From the NCBI RefSeq assembly GCF_009389715.1, contig NC_052395.1, positions 3,596,001-3,660,000 on the forward strand: DNA of 64,000 bases, written 5' to 3'. The stretch comes from Phoenix dactylifera (lineage: Eukaryota > Streptophyta > Magnoliopsida > Arecales > Arecaceae). Of the stretch, positions 11,655 to 23,869 are shown one piece after another (positions within the stretch are counted from its first letter, which is position 1; each line of letters begins with the position of its first letter). Under the pieces are notes generated by a model, which worked only from the letters and a program-made list of their open reading frames with translations, made no database searches and had not been told where the DNA came from. A program made the translations under genes and the position numbers.

Positions 11655-12681
11655 GTTTCTGAATTGATATTTTATTTTTTTTATATAATCACATGGATAA
11701 ATATTTTGTTTTTCCACCACAATAACCAATAGAACTTATTGTTGTTCTTGAACTTTCTTTATTTTTTTCTTTTATTGGTAAAAAAAAGGAGACCCCACCA
11801 TACACAAATTAACTAAGGTTTTTCAAATATATGGGATTCACTGCCTAAAGTTTCTTTTTTTGTTGTTGGATAGTTTCTTTTATTCTTTCCAAGAGTGTCA
11901 TTCTTCTTATACTTTATTAAATTAAATTTCAATCTCGGGGACATTAATAATTATTTTCTTAGAGCTTTAAGCTGTATTTCAGATTGTTTATATAGCAACT
12001 GCCTTGCAACTAATTAGCTATGGTTACATTTGTTTGAATTCACTGTTTTGAATTAAAAGGAGAGTTAAATAGGGATCAATTATTTATATAGGGTTTCTAT
12101 GTTGAAGGTGATATAATGCACTTCGTATCTTGGTTTTTTTTAAAATAGATATCATGGGAATGAATTTCAAGTCTTCCTTCACTATTTCACATAAATGCAA
12201 GTCATGGATGAAGGGGCCATAACTGATATCGCATTACAAAGGCAACGTCAAGATAATTTTGTTAAGTATCTAAATGAGGATATCGAAGTAATTAGCCGAA
12301 TATGAATCCTGGAAGATAACTACTTTAAAAATATTGCATTTTAATTTAAGTCAAGACCTTACTTTCCTCTCGCATCAAAGCTGTAACACTAGATGTGTAT
12401 CTTAAACAACGAATTAAAAAAATGAACCATATTATTTAAACAATAAATAATTGATACTAAAAAATTATTATTGCTATTGATTTTACAAGAAAAGTTAGAC
12501 CTCACTTTTATATTTTTGTATAATGATATTCATTCATACACCTCTCTGCAATTTTATCTATGAATCTAAATTTGAAAAGCGAAAAACTAAACTTGATATA
12601 TGTATTAAATGGTCAATCAATATATTATATATTTTAAAGCTCTTCTTTCTGAATATGGGACGGTTGGCTTGAATAAAGCAG

Positions 12682-12731
12682 CAAAGTCGGCAAACTGTAA
12701 AGTCGGGCAGCGGCACGATTTGCCGACTTTG
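12682..12731. promoter_or_regulatory. 13-bp perfect inverted repeat upstream of the CwfJ gene
   Basis: CAAAGTCGGCAAA at 12682-12694 is repeated as its exact reverse complement at 12719-12731, with a 24-bp spacer that holds a further AAAGTCGG. It ends 81 bp before the CwfJ start codon, in the leader or core promoter. It could be a paired regulatory site or an RNA hairpin. Confidence 0.4.
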
Positions 12732-12812
12732 TTTGCAAGATAGGTCCCGTCGCTTCTCTCGAATTGCATCCATCTCATCAGCTCCTCTCTTCCCCGCTCT
12801 CACATCCCCTCC

Positions 12813-15800
12813 ATGGCGACGATTTCAACTCCAAGAATCCTTTTCTGCGGCGACGTCCTCGGCCACCTACACCAGCTCTTCAAGCGAGTTCAGACGGTCT
12901 CTTCCTCCCCCTCCGATCCATCCTGTTACTAGGTTTCCTTCTCCCTTCGCTCCGGCCAAGATCGAAACCTAAAACCCTAAATTTTTTCGAATCTCTTGTT
13001 CAGGTGAACAAATCGAGCGGGCCCTTCGACGCCCTCTTCTGCGTCGGTCAGTTCTTCCCGGACTCCGCTGACCGCCCCGACGAGCTCTCCGACTACCTCG
13101 ACGGCCGCGCTGCCGTCCCCATCCCCACCTACTTCACCGGCGACTACGGCGTTGGCGCCGCGCGGTTCCTCTCTGCCGCCTCCAAGCTCCCCTCCAACCT
13201 CGGCTTCAAGACCGACGGCGTCCAGCTCTGCTCCAACCTCTACTGGCTCAAGGGCAGCGGCAAGTTCTCCCTCCACGGTCAGGGTCGCCTATCTCTCTGT
13301 CTCCCCGATGCCCTAGTTTTCTTGAATACATTGGACTGACTTACTTCTTCTTGTAACTCTAATCTCTCGCAATCTTGGATCATTAGATTATTTCTAACTT
13401 TAATCTCCTGTTTCTTTACTTGAATTATTAGGGTATTGCGCTTGATCATTAAAGTATCTGTAAGATTACAGGGTTATCGGTGGCTTATTTATCTGGTAGG
13501 CGTTCACAAGACGCTGGGGGCTATGGAGTGTACACCGAGGATGATGTTGATGCATTGAGAGCCCTGGCAGAAGAGCCGGGGATAGTTGATATGTTTTTGA
13601 CATATCCTTAATTCACTTTTTTTTTTTGTCAAGAAAAGGAGTAAATTTTACATGGATTTTTTTCTACCCACACTGATTCTTAAGGAATTCTGCTTGGCCT
13701 TTTTCCTTAATCATGTTTTACTAATGAATGGCCAAGTGGGGTCTCTAATGGAGCTGATACTTCCAATACTCCACCGGGTGTTTCAGATCCTTCAGGATAT
13801 GATCCCATTGTATCGGAATTAGTTGCAGAGATCAAGCCGAGGTAGGTCCCTTTTGAATATTAGCATTTATTTAATAGCACATTATGCATCTGTAGTCAGA
13901 CAAATTATTCCCGTAATTCAGACCTGTTAGGAGTAGTGGTATGCAATCTGCATGAGGTTTATCTGCGTCCCTCTGTTGGATGTCTTAAATCAATGTCCCC
14001 TTTCTCTTTTCTTTTCATATTGTTGTCTTATTTGGAGAATCAAGAATTGTGTACTTTAGGCACTTTTAGTATGTCAAGAATAAGATGTCAGTAGGCATTG
14101 TAGGATCTAGTTATGCATAATATAGCTATGAGGACAATTACCTCTTCTACTTGACTATGCTTGATTTGCTGTTATGTTCATTTGGTTCAAGCTTCATGAA
14201 CGAGATTCTTTTTATTCTTGGAGGTGGGCATTAATTCCAAGTTTGAACACTGGTTTATAGTTTAGAGGCTTATGAATGCTGTGTTGAATAAATTGTGGAA
14301 CTAACTGTTTGACAAGCATTGGAGTTTTATCTGACTTCGTATAGGATGATGCTGATGCTGGGGCCTGCTATCTATTTTCTGTAGGTATCATATTGCAGGT
14401 ACTAAAGGTGTATACTATGCACGTGAGCCCTATTGTAACAAAGAAGCTGAACACATTACCCGTTTTATTGGACTCGCGGCTGTAGGGAATAAAGAGAAAC
14501 AGGTCTAGTTGTTTTCTTAGCACAAGAACTGTACCTAAGCATTTAGTTTTTTATGATTTATGTTCCATGCTACATCTTTATTTTCTTTGCACTTTTTTAT
14601 TTTCGTATTTTGTACCTTTTTTAGGTAAATGTTACTTTGCTGTTTTTCAGAGTCAAATATTTATCTGAATTAATTATGTTCTACATCAAACAGAGGTGTC
14701 GCATTTTCTACATCAAACAGAGGTGTCATATCTCTGTCTGTGTTATCCGTCTCTCCATCTAAATTTATGCACACATACGCATATTCACATGCATGTATCA
14801 TATTTGATTGTAGACACACATTGCAAAAAATGATGTTTTGGCTCTTCATGCTGTTAGCTTATATGCTTTTTTGTGGAATGAGGATATCTCCTTTATAGAA
14901 AATAACTTCTCTTCCATTACTATTCTTTTCTGTTCCATGTTCTTTTGTAGAAATCCTTCTTTTTTGGCACTAACAAGTACTTACCCATCTTACACGAATT
15001 TTTTTTAAGTACACATTTTCAGGTTCAATTCATTTGCTTAATGTTTGTTATGGCAGTATGGCACTAGTCTCCAAAATTTTACCATGTATTTTTTTTTTTA
15101 AATTTGGAATACTGTATTGAAAGTTCAATTTTCAACAATGTTACAATATTGTCTTAACATTCATGTTATTCTGATGCTGTTTTTACTAACTAGAAAAGAA
15201 AAGAAAGGCTGTATAAGTTGTTGTATTTTGCTTTATGCTGCATTTTCTTAAATCAGTATTTGGTAGAGTTAGATTGTTCATCTTTATGTGATTATCAAAT
15301 GGTAAAGCTAAGATTTTTTTTTTCATTTGACTTTTTTCTATTATTCTATGTTTTTTGTAATTCAATACTCCTATCAGCCATGCTTGTAGTTTTAAATTTA
15401 AATATTAGCTAATTTTATAGAACTGAATTATGTGAATTTCATTGGTCCCAACTGTCTTTAAGAAATGACATCTTGTGTGAAAGTTCTTGAAATCAGTGGT
15501 TCGTACTCATTAAATGGGATACTATATTTCTGACTTTCACAGTTCTACATGTTACATAATATGACAATAATGCAAATGCAGGTGTTGAAATAGTCAAATT
15601 TTGCTGATAGTTCCTATTAAGAAGTAAAATTTTTGTTCATGTTAATCTTATTGCATTGATCTGACTATAGCTTTTAGGCATTATATAACTGTTTGTATGC
15701 CATACATGCTTCCCAGAAGTTTATTCATGCGATTTCTCCTACTCCAGCATCTACGATGTCAACTGCTGAGATTCGCACAAGACCACCAAACACCACCTTA

Positions 15801-18800
15801 TCACCATATATCATTGCAGAGATAACCAGTCCTGCAAGAGAAGCTACTAAACGTCCTGCCAATAGTGATATTGATACGCAATACTGGCGATTTGATGTTT
15901 CAAAGAGGCAAAAACGGGGAGGGGCAGGTGGGGATAAATTGTGCTTCAAGTTTACATCTTCAGGATCCTGTTCTCGAGGGGAGAAATGTAATTATCGACA
16001 CGATGCGGATGCGAGGGACCAATATCTAAAAAATGTATGCTTTGATTTTCTTAACAAAGGAAAATGTGAACGAGGTTCTGATTGCAATTTTAACCACAGC
16101 CTCTCTGACGATGGGGCTAGTTTCTCTCAGAATGCAAAATCTCATAGGTAAGTTAAGTACTTTGTGAAATATGTTTTATATTTTTTCCTCAATAAAGTAC
16201 TGTTGGCTTCTCAACACGTACAATGGGTCAATCTCCTTACAAGCCAGTGTTTGATGATTTAGACCATATCTCACATATACCAGATGGAGAACCATGACTT
16301 CCATAGTTTCAGTGTTCTTTTATGTAATTTTTTGTATGAGTTCTGGATGCGTCCATTTTGCTGATGCTCCCTTTGGATATTAACCTTCAATGTCGTGATT
16401 TTGTCAACTTTTAGTGATCGGAAGAGCTCAGGGAAAAATTGTTGGTTCTGCTTGTCAAGCCCAAATGTTGAGTCACACCTCGTAATAAGCATAGGAGAAA
16501 GTTACTACTGCACACTTGCTAAGGGCGCGCTTGTGCAGAACCATGTACTGCTGGTACCAATTGAGCACTGCCCTAATACTCTTATGATGCCTTCAGATAC
16601 AGACATGGAGCTTGAAAAATATAAAAATGCTCTCAATGTGTATTACAAAAACCAGGCAAAGGAAGTTGTCTTTTTTGAGTGGATATTTCAACACAGTCCT
16701 CATGCTAACCTTCAGGTAGGAAGGATTTCTCCTCGAGGATTTAATAATTACGTATTATATAGCCATAAATTAACAGAGTTAGAGCTTGTCTCTTTTATAA
16801 GATCTATTTGATTTTTTTTTTCTTCTAATTCATTAACTTGCATTGCTATCTTATCTTTAATATGTCTCGATTGCATAAAAAATGAACCGACAAGAATTCC
16901 AGAGTAGCTTCTTAAAAGGCACGCATCAACAAAGAATCGGGCTCTTTTTTGCTTTGACTAAAAGCTGTAGCTGCAGCTAGCCTATTAATTGTAGCTAATA
17001 CCAACTTTTCTTGATGTTTCCCGAGTTTTAGAATGCAAATCTCTCTCTCTCTTGTAACTTATGGTCTTGATGAATACATCTGCTTTATGATTTTTGTATG
17101 TTACTGCAACAATATATTTTTCTAATAAATGTTTTCCTAATAAAGAATTTCATTACCAATGTGGAAACTGTGAATGCTGTGTTAGTTTGATCTATGATTA
17201 TTTCATAATCAGTATTGTATGTCCTGAAAGCTGGCTGGGTCCAATATGCATTAGGCCTTTGGATCGTCAAACAGATAGCCACACATCTTGCATCGCACCT
17301 TGAGATGTGGCCTCAAGTAGAGCCGATGAGAGGCGCTGCATATGTGCAGTGCTTTCTTAGCATGCAAGAGCACCATGTACGCCAATGCTGCGGTTGATGA
17401 TCAAAAGGTCCAATGCATGACGATCCTACTAGTTGCATGTTGTGAGTTACTTTGTTTGTTGATTAATATTCTTGCAAATGTTCTGAACAGGCTGTTCCCA
17501 TTCCATTATCTAAAGCATCCAATGTTCAGCGGATTTTCAATTTAGCTGCCAAGAAATTAGGATTTGAATTTGCAGTGGTGAACCCAGGTATGTTGTTCGT
17601 GAAATGTCCTTATGTTTATCTGTGCATAGATGCTATAGTAGACATGGGTAGAATGATAATACCATCGAACAAAGGGAAGTATTGGAATTTCAGTGATACA
17701 TATTCATGATAAACGGTTTAAATTATTTGCTTAGGATTTGAAGTAGATCGTTTTTTGCATTGTTGATGATACCCTGTTTTCACTATTAGAAAATGGTGTT
17801 AACTTTCATGTCAGACAGTCAGTGTCAAAATTTAGGTTTCCTTTTCCCATGCTGGTGTGGAATTGTTAGTTTAGGCACATGTCATATATGTAACTTTGAC
17901 TCTCATTTGTAAATTTCCTCTAACATCTTCAGATTTTTAATCATCCTGGTTCTGCATCAATTCTGTTTGATATGCCTTTAACCATGTGGTTTGGATGGTT
18001 TGACAAACTTTGAATGGCACATTATATTTTCCTAGGTCTGATAAATAGTCATTGGAAGAGAAACCATGGCAAATGTGGGATTTATATAGCTTACAAGACA
18101 GAAGCTGAATGATGATTTCAAATTTGTTTAAGCTCACACCTCCATTAAAATGTATTTTTTAAAAAAGAACTGATGAGCACGAGCAAACTATTGCTATCTG
18201 CAAATGCATCAGATTATAGCTTGAATGCCATAATTTAGTTATGATCTTTCTGACATACCTTCTCTGAATATCTCTGCTATCTGTCCCCCTGTTATGAATT
18301 GGTGGGGGAGAGGTCCTTGAGCAACTTTCTGAACTCTGTTTTCTCAGTTGAAATGCACAGATGTTTTATATAAAATGGACCAAAAGGGCTTCTCTAATTT
18401 GCAAGTTTTGTCAAAATCTTTAGCATTCTTCGACATGCAACATTGATAATCTCTTGATCCTTTTGCAGACAATGATTCTAGTGAAGGTAGAAAATTATTG
18501 AGGTCTCAATTTGATGGCAAATCAAGTTTATTTTATGTAGAACTCCCTGAAGGTACAATACTGTTGCATCTTGTTGATGACAAAGAGAAGTTCCCAGTCC
18601 AGTTTGGGCGTGAGGTAATTTCTGAACAGTTCATTCTTGATCCTTGAGTTATTTGTTTCTTGTCTCTTGGAATGACATAGGCTGGACCCCTAAACCTAAA
18701 AGCTTATCATGTTAGATCTGATTGTAGCTTCCAATACTCTGCCAGCCATGATCATTGTCGTTTCATTGAGATGTTAAAATTGTTCGAAATTTTACAGGTG

Positions 18801-18926
18801 CTAGCAGGCCTGTTAAGTGTTCCAGAACGAGCTGATTGGAGGAATTGCAAGCTCAACAAGGATGAGGAATTGCAGATGGTAGAAGGTTTCAAGAAGGGAT
18901 TTGGTGACTACGATCCAGCCAAATGA
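12813..18926 (+). CDS. CwfJ / CCCH zinc-finger protein (C3H64/59-like), 609 aa
   Basis: This protein is related to the debranching-enzyme-associated factor CWF19L1 and probably acts in nuclear RNA processing. Exons: 12813-12896, 13004-13277, 13472-13601, 13722-13841, 14385-14502, 15717-16147, 16415-16715, 17491-17587, 18469-18614 and 18798-18926. They join in frame to 610 codons including the stop. Domains in order: an N-terminal metallophosphatase-like CwfJ region (GPFDALFCVGQFF, PTYFTGDYG), two CCCH fingers of spacing C-x8-C-x5-C-x3-H (residues about 318-337 and 350-369), then CwfJ C-terminal domains 1 and 2 (CWFCLSSP, the HIT-like LLVPIEHCPN, QFGREVLAGLL). The start codon is in a good context (CCATGG) and opens the conserved PRILFCGD motif. 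Intron 3 is AT-AC; the others are GT-AG. The length matches Arabidopsis At5g56900 (about 600 aa). Confidence 0.93.
13602..13721 (+). other. U12-type AT-AC intron of the CwfJ gene
   Basis: This 120-bp intron starts ATATCCTTA and ends TTTTAC. It carries TTCCTTAAT (13703-13711), an exact match to the U12 branch-site consensus, 11-12 nt before the 3' splice site. Removing it joins ...FLT to NEWPSG in frame. No GT-AG alternative keeps the frame. Confidence 0.92.
14503..15716 (+). other. Long intron 5 of the CwfJ gene
   Basis: 1.2 kb, T-rich, no embedded element recognised. A short repeated phrase (CTACATCAAACAGAGGTGTC) occurs twice at 14681-14727. Confidence 0.7.
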
Positions 18927-20030
18927 TTCAATCATGAAATTCATTTTGTTCTTACTGAGTATTCTCATGCTCTCCTGCATAATGAGAAAAGCATCAATCT
19001 TTTATGTTACAAAGAGGCAAATTTCATATGGAGACGCAACTTGGGGACGTTGTGAAGGCTTCAGCGGCAATTTCAAATACGCAACGGTTCAAAGAGTCGC
19101 ATTTTACTAATGGTGGTTATAGGCATATTGGGAGATATTTTGTACTATTTTTGGTGATGAAAAGGATGTTGCACCTATAAGACCAAAGCTGGGTGCAGTT
19201 GCTATTTCAACTAGTATAATAGTCACAGCTAATTGATGGTGTTGAACATGAATCCTAATTTTTAGCACTCGCAAAATTTCAAAACTTAAAACTACCACAA
19301 TTTCTGTAACCTATCAGGTTCTTGGCAATCGCAGGGTACTTTTTGGATATGGTGGCAGTAGTTAGCCAATGTTGTGCATTGTGGCTGGAATCTTGCTGAC
19401 AACTGATGCTTTGATGTAATATTAATGTGGCATGGTGGTTTCCTAAAATTCTTTCAAAAGTTTGACTCTCTCTCTCTCTCTCTCTCGTGTAAAGTGTTTA
19501 ATTGTATTAAGATTAGAAATTTTGTTAGTGTTGGAAACTCATGTAGTTGGTGCCAAAACAGGAGACAAGAATGGGAAGCATGGATTTCTGGCGTAAGAAC
19601 TTATGTACAGCAAATCTCCTTCCGAATTTGCTTATTGGATGCATGTGTGTGCAGTTAATTACCTATTTTAAAACAAACTGTCACATGAAAATCAGAAACT
19701 TGTTTAATTGTGATGCAGTCTTGTAAGCTTATTACTTGATGTAATTTCCTCTGCAATGCGTTACTTGGAAGTATTGGAATGCTTTCATATAAGCTTGGAA
19801 AAAGATGAAAAAGATGTGCTAGCATGATATGAGCACCATTTTTGTCATATGGACTTCAATCACAGATCGTATCTCTGATTTCAAACCTCAGCATATATCT
19901 ATTGCAAGGGATTCTTTAATTTGACTTGTTAAAGTTGTATTATGTTAGATCTAGATCAATTCTGCTTGGTTGCTGGAAGTTAACGTTGCAAGCTAAAACT
20001 CTATTTAGAGTTGGTCATGAAAGATATCCA
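18927..20030. other. Spacer between CwfJ gene and transporter pseudogene
   Basis: This holds the CwfJ 3' UTR and AT-rich spacer with a TC microsatellite (19466-19486). I see no further gene. Confidence 0.5.
19466..19486. repeat. TC microsatellite
   Basis: Uninterrupted CT dinucleotide run. Confidence 0.95.
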
Positions 20031-20620
20031 CCGAAGTGTAGCTTGAAGCTTTTGATCACAAGCCAAAGAGCCACCCTGCCTCCCTGACAGCATCAAAATA
20101 TGGCATCAGCAAGTAGGAACTTTTGAAAGCTAATCTTGCAAGAGAACTCTTGCTGATGAAACGAAATTCATTTACGTATATTTTCAAGGCAATCGAGGTG
20201 AGTGATATCCACCATTAACGAAGCGAGAAGGCTCGAACTCGACAAATTGAAATCTTGTAATTTCGAATTTTTCAGTATTCGCAGCCATGGCTATCATCAC
20301 AATGACAGTCTTCCCGCGCATGGAGAGACACCGTGACTCGGTAAATTTTCTTTGGAATGGTGTTTATCTTGTATGGTTGGCTCTCGGAGCTACCGACGAC
20401 CGTTCTGAAGCTTCCTGGATCTTCTTCAAACAAAGAGATCTGCTCTGTTATCCCGCATGGACGTATACGCTTCCAACATGGATTTTGAAGATTCCCATTT
20501 CATTTATACAAGTTGGTGTCTGGGTGTTCATAACGTACTATGTCATCGGATTTGATCCGAACGTAGGAAGGTAATTAAGATGGTTGACTTTGTTTCTGTC
20601 TCATTACAGCTCGATCCTTT

Positions 20621-21325
20621 TGTTGGGGGAAAAATGGAACACTCGAAGCACATGGTCAAATCACCGTAGCCTGGTGACGTACATGACGATAGCAAGCATG
20701 CTCTAAGCAGTCACGACCTCAGCGCCCGACCTCAGAGCGTTCAACCATGGCACCGACGACCTCAGAGCGCTCGATCTCGGCACCGACGACCCCAGAGCTC
20801 ACGACCTCGATCTCGGCATGACCTTGACAGGCATGGTCTCAGCTGAGTTAAGCCTGATCGATCTCAAGGCCAAGAAAGACTCAATCAAAGGGAGAAACCG
20901 ACCCCCACTCCACCGAAAATCAAGTCCTCCATATCTGGGATCAAATCCCGCGATCTCCACCCCAACGGCTGTCAACGTTTGAATTCACACAATCTCAACG
21001 AATCGCCAGCTAGCCTAAAATCTCGGGCCATTTACAGTAACTCATTGATTTACACAATCACGCTCGATTGCAAGTAACCTCCCCAATAAAAAGGAGGGGA
21101 AGCTCTAGGTGGGGAACCTCTTTTTTCTTCTCCTCCGGCTCAAAAATATCTCTCCATTATTTCTCTATAAAAAATCCCTCTCTGACTTAAGCATCGGAGG
21201 GCCTACACCGGAACCCCCGACTACAGGCTTCTTGCAGGTCTGCCGGAGAAAATCGTCCGCCACCACATCACCAGCTGGAGCTCCTCCTCGGTCCGCTGTC
21301 GCCCTCGGGTCCAATTTTCAGCAAA
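20621..21325 (+). mobile_element. Solo LTR (Gypsy type) in the transporter pseudogene intron
   Basis: The sequence starts TGTTGGGGG and ends near TCCAATTTTCAGCAAA, matching the end style of the Gypsy LTR at 57802-58994 (TCCAATTTCCAGCAACA, read on the minus strand). It has a TATA-like AATAAAAAGG and a GC-rich leader. Flanks CCTTT and CCTTC look like a 5-bp target duplication with one change. No internal retroelement sequence is present, so it is a recombined solo LTR. It sits within the intron between FDPNVGR and LFRQY. Confidence 0.72.
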
Positions 21326-21690
21326 CCTTCCATTTCGGGTTCTTCAAAATAAGTGCGTACTTGTCTCCTTAACAGGCTGTTCCGGCAGTATGTGCAGCTC
21401 TTAGCGGTCAATCAGATGGCATCGGCACTCCTCCGATTCATTGGTGGCCATCGCGAATACCTTTGGATCCTTTGCGTTGCCTATTGTTTTCATGCTGGGC
21501 GGGTACGTCTTATCGAGATGTGCGCTCCAATCACTTGCTTTCCTCTTGATCTTACCATAAGCTGTTGGAGATCACGCTCTTCGTCTCAACCACATGCAAT
21601 AATGGTTTGCAAAATACACCACTATCTCTATTCTATTGACAGAGAATGTGAAGAAATGGTGGGTATGGGGTTACTAGACCCTCAAACTTG

Positions 21691-22159
21691 GGGCTTGTTT
21701 GGTTCGCCAAAAGTATTTTTCTTTCTAAAAATATTATTTCTAAAAAGTAGATTTTTAAGAAGAGGATTCCTGAGAAAGTACTTTTGGCATATTTGGTTGA
21801 CCATGGAAATGTGACAGATTTACAGAGTACTTATATTTGGTTGACCATCCACTTTCTTGGGAAAGTTATGTGTAATTTCTATTATACCCTTAATAAAAAT
21901 TAGGTATTTAATGCCTCTTTAATACTGAAGGGCTTTTTTGGAAAAAAAATAAAAATAGAGTGATTTTTGGCTTATGGGAAAGTAACTTTCCCATGTTTCT
22001 TATGGGAAAGATTTTTCCATGAAATATAGGAATCATATTTCCATAGGAATATAACTTTTCCGTCTTTCTTCTTTGAAAAACTCTAACCAAACAAAAGGCA
22101 TCTCATTACTTTTCCATTGACCATACTTTTCCGCTTTTTTCCGCAAACCAAACGAGCCC
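21691..22159. mobile_element. MITE, copy 1 (GGGCTYGTTTGGTT family)
   Basis: This 469-bp non-coding element has terminal inverted repeats GGGCTTGTTTGGTTCGC and, on the other strand, GGGCTCGTTTGGTTTGC. It is flanked by the 3-bp duplication TTG (21688-21690 and 22160-22162). The inside is full of short palindromes built on GGGAAAG and CTTTCCC. A related copy lies at 27253-27733. Confidence 0.85.
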
Positions 22160-23421
22160 TTGATGTATGGACTCACAGAATGCAAGCTCAACAAACAAAT
22201 TTCTAGGCAAAAGTTGGAGCCAAGTAAGGGCATCTCTAACTTGATAGGAGAAGAAAATGCATGATTTGAGGAAAGAATAGCTGATATCTGTGCTCAATAT
22301 GGTCTTGTAGATTCTTCACGGATCAACAGAGCCAACTAGGAGTGGTCGTCCTGAAGCCTCGTGGTGTCTTTCCTGAGGCAAAATGTTGCTGGATTGGTTT
22401 TGGTGCCTTGGTTGGATACATATTGCTATTCAATTCTCTTTTCACGGTGGCTCTCACCTATCTCAATCCTGAGTATAAATCCTAGCTACGACAGCATCTT
22501 GTGGAAAAAAATGCAAAATATTACAAATTATGGCTTAAAACTCTCAGATTGAGAACTTTATTCTGAGCATCGCCTCCCGTTTGCAGCATTTGGGAAAGCT
22601 CGCCCACCTATGTCTGAAGAAACATTAAAGGAAAGACATGCAAATTTAGACGGGGAAGTATTAGAATCATCATCCGGAGGAAGCAGCTCCGGAAATCATT
22701 TCACGTCTGGAAGCAAGTCTAGCCAGCATAGTTAAGGTAAGTTGACTTCCTCTCGACAGGTTTCATCTTATTGCCATTTTCATGCATGCATATAGTCCTG
22801 ATGGGTGTTAGTAGAGCCGGTAAGACAACATTGATTGGCGTATTGGCTGGGAGAAAAATAGGTGGATACATAGAGTGAAGCATCACCATATCTGGCTATC
22901 CAAAGAAGCAAGAAACTTTTGCTCGGGTATCAGGATATTGTGAACAAAATGATATCCACTCTCCGTATGTGACAGTCCACGAGTCTCTTGTATACGCTGC
23001 ATGGCTTCGATTGTCCTCTGAGATTGATTCTGCTACAAGAAATGTTGACAAGCGGCTGACGATTGCTGTGGAGCTTGTTGCTAACCCATCTCTAATATTC
23101 ATGGATGAGCCAACCTCCGGACTTGATGCACGGGCTGCAGCAAAATCGTCGTGAGGACCGTAAGGAGCACCGTGGACACCGGGAGGACGGTTGTGTGCAC
23201 CATTCACCAGCCTAGCGTCGCATATTTGAAGCTTTTGATGAGGTAAGGGAATGTCAGGATTAATTGGCTTATTTGTATTGATAAACTGAAGTACAATGAG
23301 GCGGAACTTTCATACATTTTATATTTGATTGCAGCTCTTCCTGATGAAGCGAGGAGGAGAAGAGACATATGGAGGTCCGCTAGGGCGCCATGCTTGCCAT
23401 CTAATCAATTATTTTGAGGCG

Positions 23422-23446
23422 ACACACACACACACACACACACACA
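23422..23446. repeat. CA microsatellite
   Basis: An uninterrupted (AC)n run directly follows the last recognisable codons (LINYFE) of the transporter pseudogene. Confidence 0.95.
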
Positions 23447-23869
23447 ATACAAGATTCAGCTCGACAAAACAACTAGCAATGTCTTTTGGTTTATTTTATC
23501 AAAGGAATTGAAGGTGTCGGCAAGAAGAGAAACTAGGTGTTAATTTCAGCAAAGGATACAAAAAATCTGAACTGTATCTGAGAGTAACTTTTTTAATTCA
23601 GCCTTTTTTCCTAATAGATGTAGCTAGCATATCTTTACTCTTGTATCTGCATATTCCAACTCAGGAGGAACATGAATTTGATAAAGGAATTAAGTACACC
23701 GCATCCTGGTTCAAGCGATCGACACTTCCCAACTGAGTACTCGCAGTCCTCCTCCGCACAATGCAAGGCTTGTGAGGCCTGATCCACTAACCGGCCCACA
23801 CTTGATTTGGGCTTGCGGGCCGGCCCGAAGAGGCCCGCCCGGCCCTTCACTTGCCTCGTACATGATGAA

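Larger units (their letters stand above)
8291..12680. other. Intergenic region between the kinase and CwfJ genes
   Basis: This is the divergent spacer between two genes pointing away from each other. I see no gene. Two loosely similar stretches at 8390-8470 and 8530-8615 share the pattern GGG(A)CCAA...CACCCTT...TAGATTCTT/TCA. It also holds a small MITE (9611-9748), a SINE-like repeat (11180-11402) and a CA/TA microsatellite (11587-11654). The 73-codon frame at 10855-11076 has no recognisable product. Confidence 0.5.
20037..23421 (+). pseudogene. PDR-type ABC transporter (ABCG) pseudogene
   Basis: This is a decayed fragment of a full-size pleiotropic-drug-resistance transporter (plasma-membrane export). 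Recognisable pieces in order: SHPASLTASKYGISK followed by an in-frame stop near 20115; LLMKRNSFTYIFK (20150-20200); the membrane-domain exon about 20287-20572 (CYPAWTYTLPTWILKIPISF, YYVIGFDPN); its continuation LFRQYVQLL, LAVNQMASALL (from about 21376); the linker FGKARPPMSEETLKERH (about 22590); the Walker A-like [10 protein letters not shown] (about 22805-22835), followed by a [22 protein letters not shown]; and the Walker B and D-loop stretch [15 protein letters not shown] (23098-23142). The order is circularly permuted relative to a whole gene (first membrane domain, then second nucleotide-binding domain), as expected for the middle of a PDR protein. About 40 residues, including the signature motif, are deleted between SATRN and RLTIAV. 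Stops, frameshifts, a solo LTR and a MITE show it is dead. Confidence 0.85.

Noticed and set aside
12764-13339. 191-codon frame starting upstream of the CwfJ start and reading through intron 1
   Set aside because: It misses the conserved PRILFCGD start region, which is only obtained from ATG 12813 with intron 12897-13003 removed; it also runs past the real donor at 13278.
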